A stretch of DNA of 64,000 nt. It comes from AC-50 sp035640455 (GTDB lineage Bacteria; Actinomycetota; Thermoleophilia; Gaiellales; Gaiellaceae). Positions 30,624-38,995 of this stretch are shown here, piece after piece. Location of the stretch: NCBI GenBank assembly GCA_035640455.1, contig DASQWB010000107.1, positions 1 to 64,000 of the forward strand, written 5' to 3'. The translations under genes and the position numbers were made by a program. A model generated the notes under the pieces. That model had not been told where the DNA came from. It ran no database searches and worked only from the letters and a program-made list of their open reading frames with translations. The first letter of the stretch is position 1; each line of letters begins with the position of its first letter.

Positions 30624-32927
30624 TCAGCCCCGAAGCTCGGCGTCGAAGCGCTCCCGGAGCGCCTCGACAAGCCGCGCGCGGAGGCCGGCCGCGTCCTCGT
30701 CGGAGAGCGTCCGCTCGGACGACTGGAAGACGACCGCGAAGGCGATCGACTTGTGGCCGGGCGGGATCTGCTCCCCGCGGTAGACGTCGAACGGCCGCAT
30801 CTCGCGCAGCTCGGGCCCGACCGCCTCGCGCGCGGCGGCGACGAGTTCGCCCGCCGGCACGTCCTCGCCCACGATGAACGCAAGATCCTGCCGGACCGCC
30901 GGGAACTCGACGACGGGTTCGTAGACCACGCGATCGGGAGCCCGCGCGAAAAGCGTGTCCACGTCGATCTCGAAGAGTCCCCAGCCGCCTTCGAGGACCG
31001 TCGGATGGACCTCGCCGACCCAGCCGCCGTCGAAGCCGGCCGCCTTCCGCGGGTGCAGGAACGGAAGCTCGGCCGGCGTGAAGCTCGGCTGCACGTGGAG
31101 CGCCGCGTGGACGAGCTCGACGACGCCGCGCGCCCGGTCGAAGCCGAGGTCGGTGATGCCGACGAGGTGGACGGGCTCGTGCGGGAGCCGCTCGCCGGAA
31201 GGGAGGTAGACGTGCGCGATCTCGAAGAGCGAGACGTCGCCGTTGCCGAGCGCGACATTCCGCCGCGCGGCGTCGAGCAGCCCGACGCGCAGGCTCGTCC
31301 GCAACGCCGCCTGCTCGACCGACGGCGGCTCGGGCAGCCGGATCGCGTCCGGGTCCGCTTCGGGCGGAACGAGGCTCGACGTGTACGCCTCCGAGAACCC
31401 CGCCCCCACTAGCACGTCCTCCACGAGCCGGCGCAGTCGCTGGTCGCGCGACAGGCGGCCGCGCATGTGGCGGCGGAGCGGCATCGTCGGCGGGACGCGC
31501 TCGAGCCCGTGGATGCGGACGACCTCCTCGACGAGGTCGACCTCGCGCGTCACGTCGCGTGCGCGCCACGTGGGGACGGTCACGTTCCAGTCGTCGACGC
31601 CGAAACCGAGGCGGCGCAGGACGTCGCGCTGCTCGGGGGGGTCGATCGGAATGCCGACGAGCTCGTCGGTACGTTCGGGCCGCAGCCGCACGGCCGGCGG
31701 CTCCGGAAGGGTCGCCGAGACCTCCGCCTGGCCGACCCAGCGGCCGCCCGCGTGCTCGGCGATGAGCTCGCTCGCGAGCGCTGCCGCCTGCGCGGCGAGG
31801 TGCGGGTCGACGCCCTTCTCCCAGCGATTCGAGCCCTCGGTGCGAAGCGCCAGCCGCTCGGAGCTCTTCATGATCCCGACCGGCTCGAAGTTCGCCGCCT
31901 CGAGCAGCACCTCCGTGGTCGACTCGTCGACCTCGCTCGCCTCCGAGCCCATGATCCCGGCGATCGCGACCGCGCGCTTCGCGTCGGCGATGACGAGGTC
32001 GCGCAGATCAAGGCGGCGGTCGGCGCCGTCGAGGGTGCGGATCGTCTCGCCGGGCCGCGCTCGCCGCACGACGATCCGCGCCTCCGCGAGCTTCGTCCGG
32101 TCGAAGGCGTGCAGCGGGTTGCCGAGCGCGAGCATCGCGTAGTTGGTCGCGTCGACGACGTTCGAGATCGGCCGCATCCCGGCGAGGTGGAGCCGCGCGC
32201 GCAGCCACGCGGGAGACGGCCCGATGCGGACGTCGCGGAAGAGCCGGCCGATGTAGCGCGGGCAGCCCTCCTCGTCCTCGACCCGGACCTCGACCGGCTC
32301 GTTGCCCGTGATCCTCAAAGCCGTAGGCTGGCCGGGCGGCGGCGCCAGCTCGAGGTCGTAGAGCGCCGCCACCTCCCGCGCGATGCCGTAGATCGAGAGC
32401 AGGTCGACGCGGTTCGGGGTCACGTCGCCCTCGATCACCTCCTCGACGAGCGGCAGCACGTCGGCGAGCGGGGTCCCGGGCTCGTGCGGCTCGTCGAGGA
32501 CGAGGATCCCCGTGTGGTCGGTGCCGAGCTCGAGCTCGCGCTCGGAGAGGATCATCCCGTCCGACCGCTGCCCGCGGAGCTTCGCCGCCTCCAGCCGGCG
32601 CCCGCCCGGCAGGATCGCGCCCGGCAGCGCGACGGCGACGGTCGCGCCGCCGCCGAAGTTCCATGCGCCGCAGACGATCTGCCGCGGCTCGCCCTCGCCG
32701 ACGTCGACGCGGCAGAGCTGGAGCCGGTCGGCATTCGGGTGCTTCCCGGCCTCGACGACGAGCCCGACGCGGTAGAGCCCCAGGTTCCCGTCCTCGTCGG
32801 GAACGCCGAGCCGGAGCACGCGGTCGACCTCGAGCGTCGACAGTGCGAGCCGCTCGGCGAGCTCGGCCGTCGGGACCTCGACAGGGACGTACTCGTGCAG
32901 CCAGGTGAGCGGGATCCGCATCGGCAT
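30624..32927 (-). CDS. pheT: Phenylalanyl-tRNA synthetase beta subunit
   Basis: This 767-residue subunit starts MPMRIPLTWLHEYVPVEVP. It contains the EMAP/OB tRNA-binding domain (~40-150, YRVGLVVEAGKHPNADRLQL), the B3/B4 editing region (GCPRYIGRLFRDV, NVVDATNYAMLALGNPLHAFD), B5 and the inactive synthetase-like domain, and a C-terminal anticodon-binding FDX domain (PAVRQDLAFIVGEDVP). ATG 32927 overlaps the pheS stop by one base (TGATG), so the two are coupled. Confidence 0.96.
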   Translation of the reverse strand: MPMRIPLTWLHEYVPVEVPTAELAERLALSTLEVDRVLRLGVPDEDGNLGLYRVGLVVEAGKHPNADRLQLCRVDVGEGEPRQIVCGAWNFGGGATVAVALPGAILPGGRRLEAAKLRGQRSDGMILSERELELGTDHTGILVLDEPHEPGTPLADVLPLVEEVIEGDVTPNRVDLLSIYGIAREVAALYDLELAPPPGQPTALRITGNEPVEVRVEDEEGCPRYIGRLFRDVRIGPSPAWLRARLHLAGMRPISNVVDATNYAMLALGNPLHAFDRTKLAEARIVVRRARPGETIRTLDGADRRLDLRDLVIADAKRAVAIAGIMGSEASEVDESTTEVLLEAANFEPVGIMKSSERLALRTEGSNRWEKGVDPHLAAQAAALASELIAEHAGGRWVGQAEVSATLPEPPAVRLRPERTDELVGIPIDPPEQRDVLRRLGFGVDDWNVTVPTWRARDVTREVDLVEEVVRIHGLERVPPTMPLRRHMRGRLSRDQRLRRLVEDVLVGAGFSEAYTSSLVPPEADPDAIRLPEPPSVEQAALRTSLRVGLLDAARRNVALGNGDVSLFEIAHVYLPSGERLPHEPVHLVGITDLGFDRARGVVELVHAALHVQPSFTPAELPFLHPRKAAGFDGGWVGEVHPTVLEGGWGLFEIDVDTLFARAPDRVVYEPVVEFPAVRQDLAFIVGEDVPAGELVAAAREAVGPELREMRPFDVYRGEQIPPGHKSIAFAVVFQSSERTLSDEDAAGLRARLVEALRERFDAELRG

Positions 32928-33922
32928 CAGAACTGCCTGAGCAGGCGGAGGTCGTTCTGCCAGAGGTCGCGGATGTCGGTCAGCCCGTGCCGGAGCAGCA
33001 CCATCCGTTCGAGGCCCCAGCCGAAGGCGAAGCCGGAGACCTCCTCGGGGTCGTAGCCGACGTTCTCGAGGACGTTCGGATCGACCATGCCAGAGCCGCC
33101 GAGCTCGATCCACCCGGAGTGCTTGCAGACCGCGCAGCCCTCGCCGTCGCAGAGGAAGCACGCGACGTCGGTCTCGACCGAAGGCTCGGTGAAGGGGAAG
33201 AAGCTCGTCCGGAAGCGCGCCTGCCGGTCCTCGCCGAAGAGCGCCTGCGCGAAGTAGGTCAGCGTGCCGATCAGGTCGCCGAGCGTGATCCCGCGGTCGA
33301 CGGCGAGCCCCTCGACCTGGTGGAAGATCGCGCTTCGTGTGGCGTCGGTCGTCTCGCGCCGGTAGACGCGGCCCGGCGAGATGATGTAGACGGGCGGCTG
33401 CCGCCGCTCCATCACGCGGATCTGCGACGCGGACGTCTCGGTGCGGAGGACGGTCTCGTCGTCGAGGTAGAAGGTGTCGCGCCGCGAGCGCGCGGGGTGG
33501 TTCGGCGGGATGTTGAGGCCGTCGAAGTTGTAGTAGGTCGTCTCGACCTCGCGGCCGTCGACGACCTCGTAGCCGAGGCCGAGGAAGATGTCCTCGACCT
33601 CGCGGCGGATCTGCGTGATCGGGTGCAGGTGGCCGCGCGGCGGCGCGTCGCCGGGGAACGTGACGTCGACGGCCTCCTCGGCGAGCGCGCGGTCGAGCTC
33701 GGCCTCCTCGAGCTCGCGCCGGCGGGCCTCGACGGCCGCCTCGAGCCGCTCGCGGAGCTCGTTCAGCGCCATGCCGCTCTCGCGGTCGCGGACGCCGCGC
33801 AGGGCTTGCTTCAGCTCACTCTTCCGGCCGAGGTAGCGGACGCGCGCCTCGTCGAGTTCGGCGAGCGTCGAAGCGCCCGCAATCGCGCTCTGCGCCTCGT
33901 GTTCGAGGGCCTCCGGCTCCAT
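32927..33922 (-). CDS. pheS: Phenylalanyl-tRNA synthetase alpha subunit
   Basis: This 331-residue catalytic subunit forms an (alpha-beta)2 enzyme with pheT. An N-terminal coiled-coil (~1-85) precedes the class II core: HLHPITQIRREVEDIFLGLGY, LRTETSASQIRVM, GRVYRRETTDATRSAIFHQVEG (motif 2), GCAVCKHSGWIELGGSGMV and GFAFGWGLERMVLLRHG (motif 3). The CDGEGCAVC pair suggests a small metal knuckle seen in some bacterial forms. ATG 33922. Confidence 0.96.
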   Translation of the reverse strand: MEPEALEHEAQSAIAGASTLAELDEARVRYLGRKSELKQALRGVRDRESGMALNELRERLEAAVEARRRELEEAELDRALAEEAVDVTFPGDAPPRGHLHPITQIRREVEDIFLGLGYEVVDGREVETTYYNFDGLNIPPNHPARSRRDTFYLDDETVLRTETSASQIRVMERRQPPVYIISPGRVYRRETTDATRSAIFHQVEGLAVDRGITLGDLIGTLTYFAQALFGEDRQARFRTSFFPFTEPSVETDVACFLCDGEGCAVCKHSGWIELGGSGMVDPNVLENVGYDPEEVSGFAFGWGLERMVLLRHGLTDIRDLWQNDLRLLRQF

Positions 33923-34043
33923 GCGCCGACTGTATCAACGGGTCTCGCAGCGCCTTGGTGGCCATGCCGCTGCCAGCCATGTTCCGCTGGGGAACCCCTA
34001 CGAAAAACGCTATCGGAGATCGTGTGACGTGTCTGTGACGAGA

Positions 34044-34769
34044 ATGGTTCGGATGTCTGGCGGCGAGAGCCCGTACGACTCGATCGCTCGCCTCTACGAC
34101 CCCTGGAGCCGGAGCGTCACCGAAGACGTCGACTTCTACGTCGAGGAGGCGGTCGCGGCCGGCGGGCCGGTCGTCGAGCTCGGGGTCGGCACCGGGCGCA
34201 TCGCCGTCCCGACGGCGCTCGCCGATGTGGATGTGATCGGCGTCGACTCCTCGGCCGCGATGCTCGACGTCTGCGCAGAACGAGCCGCGGCCGCCGGAGT
34301 CGCGGAGCGCCTCGATCTCCGGCTCGGCGACCTCCGCGATCCTCCGGTGAGCGAGCGCGTCTCGCTCGTGACGTGTCCCTTTCGCGCCTACCTGCACCTC
34401 GCGAACGACGGGGAGCGACGCGCCGCGCTCGGCCGCGCCCACGAGCTGCTCGTGCCGGGCGGCCGGCTCGTCTTCGACGTGTTCACGCCGGGCGCCGACG
34501 ACATCGAGACGACGCACGGACGCTGGCTCGAGCGCGAGCCGGGAATCTTCGAGCGCGCCGACTGGGACACGACCGCGCGGACGCTGACGCTGTCCGTGCG
34601 GGACGAGGCGCAGGAATCGACGATGAAGCTCGCGTGGCTCGACCCGGCGGAGTGGCGTGCGCTGCTCGAGGCTGCCAGCTTTGAAGTGCTTGCCTGCTAC
34701 GGGTGGTTCGACCGCAGGCCGTACGCCGGCGGCGAGGACACCGTGTGGGTCGCGCGCCGCCCGACCTGA
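34044..34769 (+). CDS. Class I SAM-dependent methyltransferase
   Basis: This 241-residue methyltransferase reads SPYDSIARLYDPWSRSV, then motif I VVELGVGTGRIAVP, the acidic VIGVDSSAAML and VPGGRLVFDVFTPG. It is a Methyltransf_25-like protein with unknown acceptor. ATG 34044 and 34053 are both possible. After the TGA stop (34767-34769, followed by C) the same frame continues 21 codons to a TAG at 34835 with a Lys/Glu-rich, protein-like sequence. This may mark a recent stop mutation or readthrough. Confidence 0.82.
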   Translation: MVRMSGGESPYDSIARLYDPWSRSVTEDVDFYVEEAVAAGGPVVELGVGTGRIAVPTALADVDVIGVDSSAAMLDVCAERAAAAGVAERLDLRLGDLRDPPVSERVSLVTCPFRAYLHLANDGERRAALGRAHELLVPGGRLVFDVFTPGADDIETTHGRWLEREPGIFERADWDTTARTLTLSVRDEAQESTMKLAWLDPAEWRALLEAASFEVLACYGWFDRRPYAGGEDTVWVARRPT

Positions 34770-34828
34770 CCGGTTCGACTTCAGCGACGCATCGCCGAGC
34801 GCAAGGCCAAGGAGCAGAAGTGGAAGGA

Positions 34829-35506
34829 TCAGTAGCGACCGAGCTCGTAGAGCGCGATCGTCCCCGCCATCGCGACGTTCAGCGACTCCGCGGACGGCCT
34901 CTGCGGGATCGTCGCGCGCGCCTCGCACCTGGCGAGCACTTCGTCGGGAATTCCTTCCCGCTCGGCGCCAAGCACGAAGGTGGCCGAGCCTTTTGCCGCC
35001 ACCTCCGACAGCCGATCGCCCCCTTGCGGCACGAGCGCGATCCACGGCCGCGGCGCCTCGTCGAACCCACACATCGGGACGCGAAAGATCGCCCCGGCCG
35101 AAGCCCGTAGCGCCTTCGGACCTGTCGGGTCCGCGCACCCGCTCGAGAGCGCGACGTAGGCGGGCCCGAGGGCGTCCGCGGCGCGGATGAGCGTTCCGAC
35201 GTTTCCCGGATCGCCCACCCGCCAGACCGCGAGACCGCTCTCCGCATATGGCCCGGCGGGCAGATCGGCTCGCCTGTAGACGCCGACCACGCGCGGCGGG
35301 TGCGCGAGCGTCGACACCTCGGCGAGCAACTCCGGCTCCACCGTCTCCCCCGCGACGAGCAGCTCGACCGGCTCGATCCCGGCGCCGCGCGCCGCCTCGA
35401 CGAGGTCCTCGCCCTCGGCGACGAAGAGCCCGAGCTTCTCGCGCCAGCGCCGCTCGGCGAGCTTCCGGACGAGCTTGAGCTTCTCGTTCTGGCGAGACCT
35501 GATCAT
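34829..35506 (-). CDS. TrmH/SpoU-family RNA 2'-O-methyltransferase
   Basis: This 225-residue SPOUT methyltransferase has an N-terminal substrate-binding domain (LGLFVAEGEDLVEAARGAGI) and the knotted catalytic domain with three motifs: VGDPGNVGTLIRAADALG, VLGAEREGIP and IPQRPSAESLNVAMAGTIALYE. The target (rRNA or tRNA) cannot be read from sequence. ATG 35506. It follows rplT and repeat copy 3 on the same strand; a neighbouring TrmH-like gene after infC-rpmI-rplT is common in bacteria. Confidence 0.92.
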   Translation of the reverse strand: MIRSRQNEKLKLVRKLAERRWREKLGLFVAEGEDLVEAARGAGIEPVELLVAGETVEPELLAEVSTLAHPPRVVGVYRRADLPAGPYAESGLAVWRVGDPGNVGTLIRAADALGPAYVALSSGCADPTGPKALRASAGAIFRVPMCGFDEAPRPWIALVPQGGDRLSEVAAKGSATFVLGAEREGIPDEVLARCEARATIPQRPSAESLNVAMAGTIALYELGRY

Positions 35507-35534
35507 CGGCGGCCCTGCCTGGCTTCCACCCCCT

Positions 35535-35610
35535 CGACCGGTCGTTTCAGACGGGCGGGCGAGCAAAGCCCGCGCGCCCTGAAGTCGGCGCCGCTGAGTC
35601 GGCGCCTCAG
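35535..35610 (+). repeat. Interspersed structured repeat, copy 3
   Basis: This copy reads CGACCGGTCGTTTCAGACGG, a GCGGGC / GCCCGC stem around GAGCAAA, GCGCGCCCTGAAG, then TCGGCGCCGCTGAGTCGGCG and CCTCAG. It covers the intergenic region between rplT and the TrmH-like gene, and its end includes the rplT stop codon. Confidence 0.8.
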
Positions 35611-35966
35611 GTCTCGAGCGCTGCCTTCGCCCGGGCGGCGATCGCGCCGAAGGCAGCCGGGTCGCTGACCGCGAGGTCGGCGAGCACCTTCCGGTCGAGG
35701 GCGATGTCGGCCTTGCGGCACCCCGCGACGAACTGGTTGTATGAGAGGCCGTTCGCGCGCGCGGCCGCGTTGATCCGCAGGATCCAGAGCCTGCGGAAGG
35801 TGCGCTTCCTCGCCTTGCGGTCGCGGTACGCGTATGCGAGCGAGTGGTCGACCTGCTCCTTCGCGTACCGGTAGCTCGACTTCTTGAGCCCCCAGTAGCC
35901 CTTCGCCTGCTCGAGGACCTTGCGCCGCTTCTTGCGCGCGTGGACCGAGCGCTTCACCCGCGGCAT
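35607..35966 (-). CDS. rplT: 50S ribosomal protein L20
   Basis: This 119-residue L20 begins MPRVKRSVHARKKRRKVLEQ and continues GYWGLKKSSYRYAKEQVDHS and LWILRINAAARANGLSYNQF, which match the family along its full length. It starts 3 nt after the rpmI stop. In many bacteria L20 represses this operon through the infC leader. Confidence 0.97.
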   Translation of the reverse strand: MPRVKRSVHARKKRRKVLEQAKGYWGLKKSSYRYAKEQVDHSLAYAYRDRKARKRTFRRLWILRINAAARANGLSYNQFVAGCRKADIALDRKVLADLAVSDPAAFGAIAARAKAALET

Positions 35967-35969
35967 GGA

Positions 35970-36167
35970 TCAGCGCCTCCCGAGCAGCCGCTTCACGGAG
36001 CGGACGTTGCTCTTCGCGACGGGCTGCTCCTTGCGGAAGCTCCGCTTACGCTTCGCCGACTTCTTCTCGAGGTTGTGGCTCGCCATTGCGTGCCGACGCA
36101 ACAGCTTGCCCGCTCCCGTCACCTTGAACCGCTTCCTGGCCGCGCTGGATGTCTTCGTCTTTGGCAT
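35970..36167 (-). CDS. rpmI: 50S ribosomal protein L35
   Basis: This 65-residue L35 (MPKTKTSSAARKRFKVTGAG, then KLLRRHAMASHNLEKKSAKR) is typical in length and sequence. Its first 122 nt lie inside the 3' end of infC in a different frame, which is unusual: the genes normally lie side by side. Confidence 0.97.
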   Translation of the reverse strand: MPKTKTSSAARKRFKVTGAGKLLRRHAMASHNLEKKSAKRKRSFRKEQPVAKSNVRSVKRLLGRR

Positions 36168-36732
36168 CGTCTCTCGTCACTCCCGCATTCTTCGTCGGCC
36201 CGAGCACCATCACCATGTTGCGTCCGTCGAGGAGCGGCGGCGACTCGATCTGGCCGATCTCCTTGACGTCTTCCGCCAGGCGCATCAGCAGGTCGCGGCC
36301 CCGCTCCGGATGGGTGGTCTCCCGCCCGCGGAACATGATCGTGACCTTGACCTTCGCGCGCTGGTTGAGGAAGCGCTCGACGTGGCTTCGCTTCGTGTTG
36401 TAGTCGTGAATCCCAATCTTCGGCCGGAGCTTGATCTCCTTGACGTTGATCGAGGTCTGGTGCTTCCGCGCGAGCTTCGCCTTCTGCTCCTGCTCGTACC
36501 GGTACTTCCCGTAGTCCATGACCCGGGCGACCGGCGGATCCGCCTGCGCTGCGACCTCGACCAGATCGAGGTTCTTCGAGAAGGCGTAGTCGAGGGCTTC
36601 CTGCGTCTGCTTGACCCCGACCTGCGTTCCGTCCTCGTCGATCAGCCGGACGCGTGGGACCCGGATCGCGTCGTTGATCCGGGCCTGCTGCTGGACCGGC
36701 CGGACGGGCTCGACCTGCCGCCTCGGCCTCAA
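36046..36732 (-). CDS. infC: Translation initiation factor IF-3 with C-terminal extension
   Basis: This is an IF-3 of 228 residues. The N domain (RINDAIRVPRVRLIDEDGTQ, ALDYAFSKNLDLVEVA) and C domain (EIKLRPKIGIHDYNTKRSHV, FRGRETTHPERG) are complete. The usual end would be near MVMVLGPTKN, but the frame stays open for about 46 more residues rich in Glu, Gln and Gly, encoded opposite-phase within rpmI. The start is set at TTG 36732, whose TTGA overlaps the stop of a five-codon upstream frame that has the only good ribosome site. IF-3 genes often use rare starts, so the N-terminus is uncertain by several residues. Confidence 0.93.
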   Translation of the reverse strand: MRPRRQVEPVRPVQQQARINDAIRVPRVRLIDEDGTQVGVKQTQEALDYAFSKNLDLVEVAAQADPPVARVMDYGKYRYEQEQKAKLARKHQTSINVKEIKLRPKIGIHDYNTKRSHVERFLNQRAKVKVTIMFRGRETTHPERGRDLLMRLAEDVKEIGQIESPPLLDGRNMVMVLGPTKNAGVTRDDAKDEDIQRGQEAVQGDGSGQAVASARNGEPQPREEVGEA

Positions 36733-36884
36733 AGGGCGTTCACCAAGCTGCTTTCTCCTCCCTCGTCGAACGTCGGAACCACTGCAAGCGGTGGCCCGTC
36801 ACCCTCGTCGTCCGACTCGGTTCGAACCCCCGACGAGCTTTCGGCTCCGGAGGTGAGGAACGGGTCCGCTCCTGCTTTGCAGGC
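36733..36884 (-). promoter_or_regulatory. infC-rpmI-rplT leader with alternative pairings and mini-ORF
   Basis: In the RNA, CUCGUCG (36837-36831) can pair with either of two CGACGAG copies, at 36810-36804 or 36768-36762. The second copy abuts the GGAGGAG ribosome site (36761-36755). A TTG-GTG-AAC-GCC-CTT-TGA mini-frame starts 8 nt after that site and ends overlapping the infC TTG. This region is where other bacteria place L20 or IF-3 autoregulatory leaders. Function is inferred. Confidence 0.5.
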
Positions 36885-38762
36885 CTAGAGAGTAGCAAGC
36901 TCGTTTCGCAGCCCCTCCAGACTCAGGGTCGCCTGCTCGCCCCCGCGTCGACGAACGGCGAGGCTGTCCTCCGACTCGCGGTCGCCGTAGACGATCACGT
37001 ACGGGATCTTCTCCACCTCGGCGTCGCGGATCCGCTTACTGACCGTCTCGTCGCGCTCGTCGACCTCGACGCGGTAGCCCTCCAGCCGCTCGCGCACGCG
37101 CCGCCCCGCCTCTTGGTGCGCCTGGCCCACGGGAATGACGCGCACCTGGACGGGCGCGAGCCAGAACGGGAAGGCGCCTGCGTAGTGCTCGATGAGGATG
37201 CCGATGAAGCGCTCGAACGACCCGTAGAGCGCGCGATGAATGACGTAGAGCGGATGCTCCTCGTTGTCCGGCCCCACGTACGTGAGGCCGAAGCGCGACG
37301 GCATCTGCGAGTCGAGCTGGATCGTGCCCATCTGCCACTTGCGGCCGAGGGCGTCCTCCATGTGGAGGTCGATCTTCGGCCCGTAGAAGGCGCCCTCGCC
37401 TGCGGCGATGTCGTACTCGATCTCGTTCAGACGCAGCGCCTCCTCGAGCGCCGCCTCGGTCATGTCCCACTGCTCGTCGGTCCCGATCTTCTTGTCCGGC
37501 CTCGTCGACAGCTCGGCCGTCGCGGTCATGCCGAAGAGCCCGTAGAGGTAGCGCGCGTAGTCGACGACCGCCGCGATCTCGTCCTGGATCTGGTCCTCGG
37601 TGCAGAAGATGTGCGCGTCGTCCTGGGTGATGATCCGGACGCGCAGCAGCCCGTGCAGCGTGCCGGTCAGCTCGTTGCGGTGGAGCGGCGAGGGCTCGGC
37701 GAGGCGCATCGGCAGCTCGCGGTAGCTGCGTAGGCGGCTGCCGAAGAGCAGCATCGCGCCGGGGCAGTTCATCGCCTTGATCGCCCACGGGCGGCCCTCG
37801 ACGTCGAGCTTGAACATGAGGTCCTCGTACGTCGGGAAGTGGCCGGACGTCCAGAAGGTCTCGGCGTCGTAGATGATCGGCGTCTTGATCTCCTGGTAGC
37901 CGCGCCGCTCGTTCTCGCGATAGCGGACCTTCTCGAGCTCGTGCCAGATCGCCATGCCCTTGGGATGCCAGATCGGCGAGCCGGGCGAGTGCTCCGAGAA
38001 GTGGAAGAGGTCGAGCTGGGGCCCGAGCCGCCGGTGGTCGCGCCGCCGCGCCTCCTCGAGCTTCTGCAGGTGCGCCTCGAGAGCGTCCTTCGAGTAGAAG
38101 GCGGTGCCGTAGATGCGGGTCAGCTGCGTGTTGTGCTCGTCGCCGCGCCAGTACGCGCCGGCGAGGCTGGTGAGCTTGACCGCCTTGATCGGCTTCGAGT
38201 CCTGGAGGTGCGGTCCCCGGCAGAGGTCGGTGAAGTCGCCTTGGGTGTAGATCGAGATCGGGTCCTCGGCGGTCTCGACGAGCTCGACCTTATACGGCTC
38301 CTCTTCCGCCTCGAAGCGCTTCCGCGCTTCCTCGCGAGGAATCTCCTCGCGCGACCACTCTCGCCCTTCCTCCAGCTCCCGCCTGATCTCGTCCTCGATC
38401 TGCTGGAGGTCATCCTCGTGGATCGGCTCCGGGAACTCGAAGTCGTAGTAGAAGCCGTTCTCGATCGGTGGGCCGATCGCGATCTTCACGCCGGGGTAGA
38501 GGCGCCGGACCGCCTCGGCCAGCAGGTGCGCCGAGGAGTGCCGGAGGACGGCGAGCGCGTCGGGGTCGTCGGCGTCGCGGGTCGTGAGGATCTGGATCCG
38601 CTGGCCCTCCTCGAGCGGGAGCCGCAGGTCCTGGACGCTGCCGTTCGAGCGCACGAGCACGGCCTGCTCGGCGAGCCGCGGGCCGATCGCGGCCGCGGCG
38701 TCGAGCCCGGTTGCGCCCTCTTCGAGTTCGAGTTCGGAGCCGTCGGGTAGGAGGACCTTCAT
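36885..38762 (-). CDS. thrS: Threonyl-tRNA synthetase
   Basis: This 625-residue class II synthetase has an N-terminal TGS domain (~1-60, MKVLLPDGSELELEEGA), the editing/SAD domain (RHSSAHLLAEAVRRLYPGVK, CRGPHLQDS), and the catalytic core with zinc-binding AMNCPGAML, motif 2 HRNELTGTLHGLLRVR and IIEHYAG-like motif 3 (ILIEHYAGAFPFWLAP). The C-terminal anticodon domain follows (VRVIPVGQAHQEAG). ATG 38762 has no ribosome site. TATCCT lies 8 nt upstream, so the mRNA may be leaderless. It precedes infC with a 152-nt gap. Confidence 0.96.
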   Translation of the reverse strand: MKVLLPDGSELELEEGATGLDAAAAIGPRLAEQAVLVRSNGSVQDLRLPLEEGQRIQILTTRDADDPDALAVLRHSSAHLLAEAVRRLYPGVKIAIGPPIENGFYYDFEFPEPIHEDDLQQIEDEIRRELEEGREWSREEIPREEARKRFEAEEEPYKVELVETAEDPISIYTQGDFTDLCRGPHLQDSKPIKAVKLTSLAGAYWRGDEHNTQLTRIYGTAFYSKDALEAHLQKLEEARRRDHRRLGPQLDLFHFSEHSPGSPIWHPKGMAIWHELEKVRYRENERRGYQEIKTPIIYDAETFWTSGHFPTYEDLMFKLDVEGRPWAIKAMNCPGAMLLFGSRLRSYRELPMRLAEPSPLHRNELTGTLHGLLRVRIITQDDAHIFCTEDQIQDEIAAVVDYARYLYGLFGMTATAELSTRPDKKIGTDEQWDMTEAALEEALRLNEIEYDIAAGEGAFYGPKIDLHMEDALGRKWQMGTIQLDSQMPSRFGLTYVGPDNEEHPLYVIHRALYGSFERFIGILIEHYAGAFPFWLAPVQVRVIPVGQAHQEAGRRVRERLEGYRVEVDERDETVSKRIRDAEVEKIPYVIVYGDRESEDSLAVRRRGGEQATLSLEGLRNELATL

Positions 38763-38880
38763 GGCGGAAGAGGATACGCACCCCCGTGATGACGACCGCA
38801 ACGCCGAGCTGGACGACTCGCCGGCTCCCGATCCTGAGGAGAAGGACACGGACGCCGACGACGATCCGCAGGCGGACTAG
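38761..38880 (+). CDS. Possible small acidic protein divergent from thrS
   Basis: This 39-codon frame encodes MAEEDTHPRDDDRNAELDD followed by a Pro/Asp/Glu-rich tail, strongly acidic. A perfect AGGAGG (38749-38754) lies 6 nt before the ATG, and that ATG overlaps the thrS start codon on the other strand by 2 nt. The ribosome site lies opposite thrS codons, so it could be a coincidence. The composition is unlike the usual arginine-rich noise frames here. Confidence 0.4.
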   Translation: MAEEDTHPRDDDRNAELDDSPAPDPEEKDTDADDDPQAD

Positions 38881-38995
38881 TCGGGTCGTAGTCGAAGTCC
38901 CAGAGGACGTCGTCCGGGTTTGGCCTCGCCCCGCGCCGCGTCCTCCGCCCAGACGCCTGACGACCGCCTAGTCGCCGGGGCCAAGCCGGCGGACG

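Noticed and set aside
36728..36750. CTT TGA before infC as a programmed frameshift like prfB
   Set aside because: The infC frame lies -1 from the mini-frame, not +1, there is no internal SD at prfB spacing, and the preceding bases are not a -1 slippery heptamer. Reinitiation is simpler.
36812..36835. GGGGGTTCGAACC in the infC leader as a tRNA T-arm or T-box piece
   Set aside because: No cloverleaf or T-box specifier/antiterminator sequence surrounds it; it is explained by the local palindrome in the leader hairpin.
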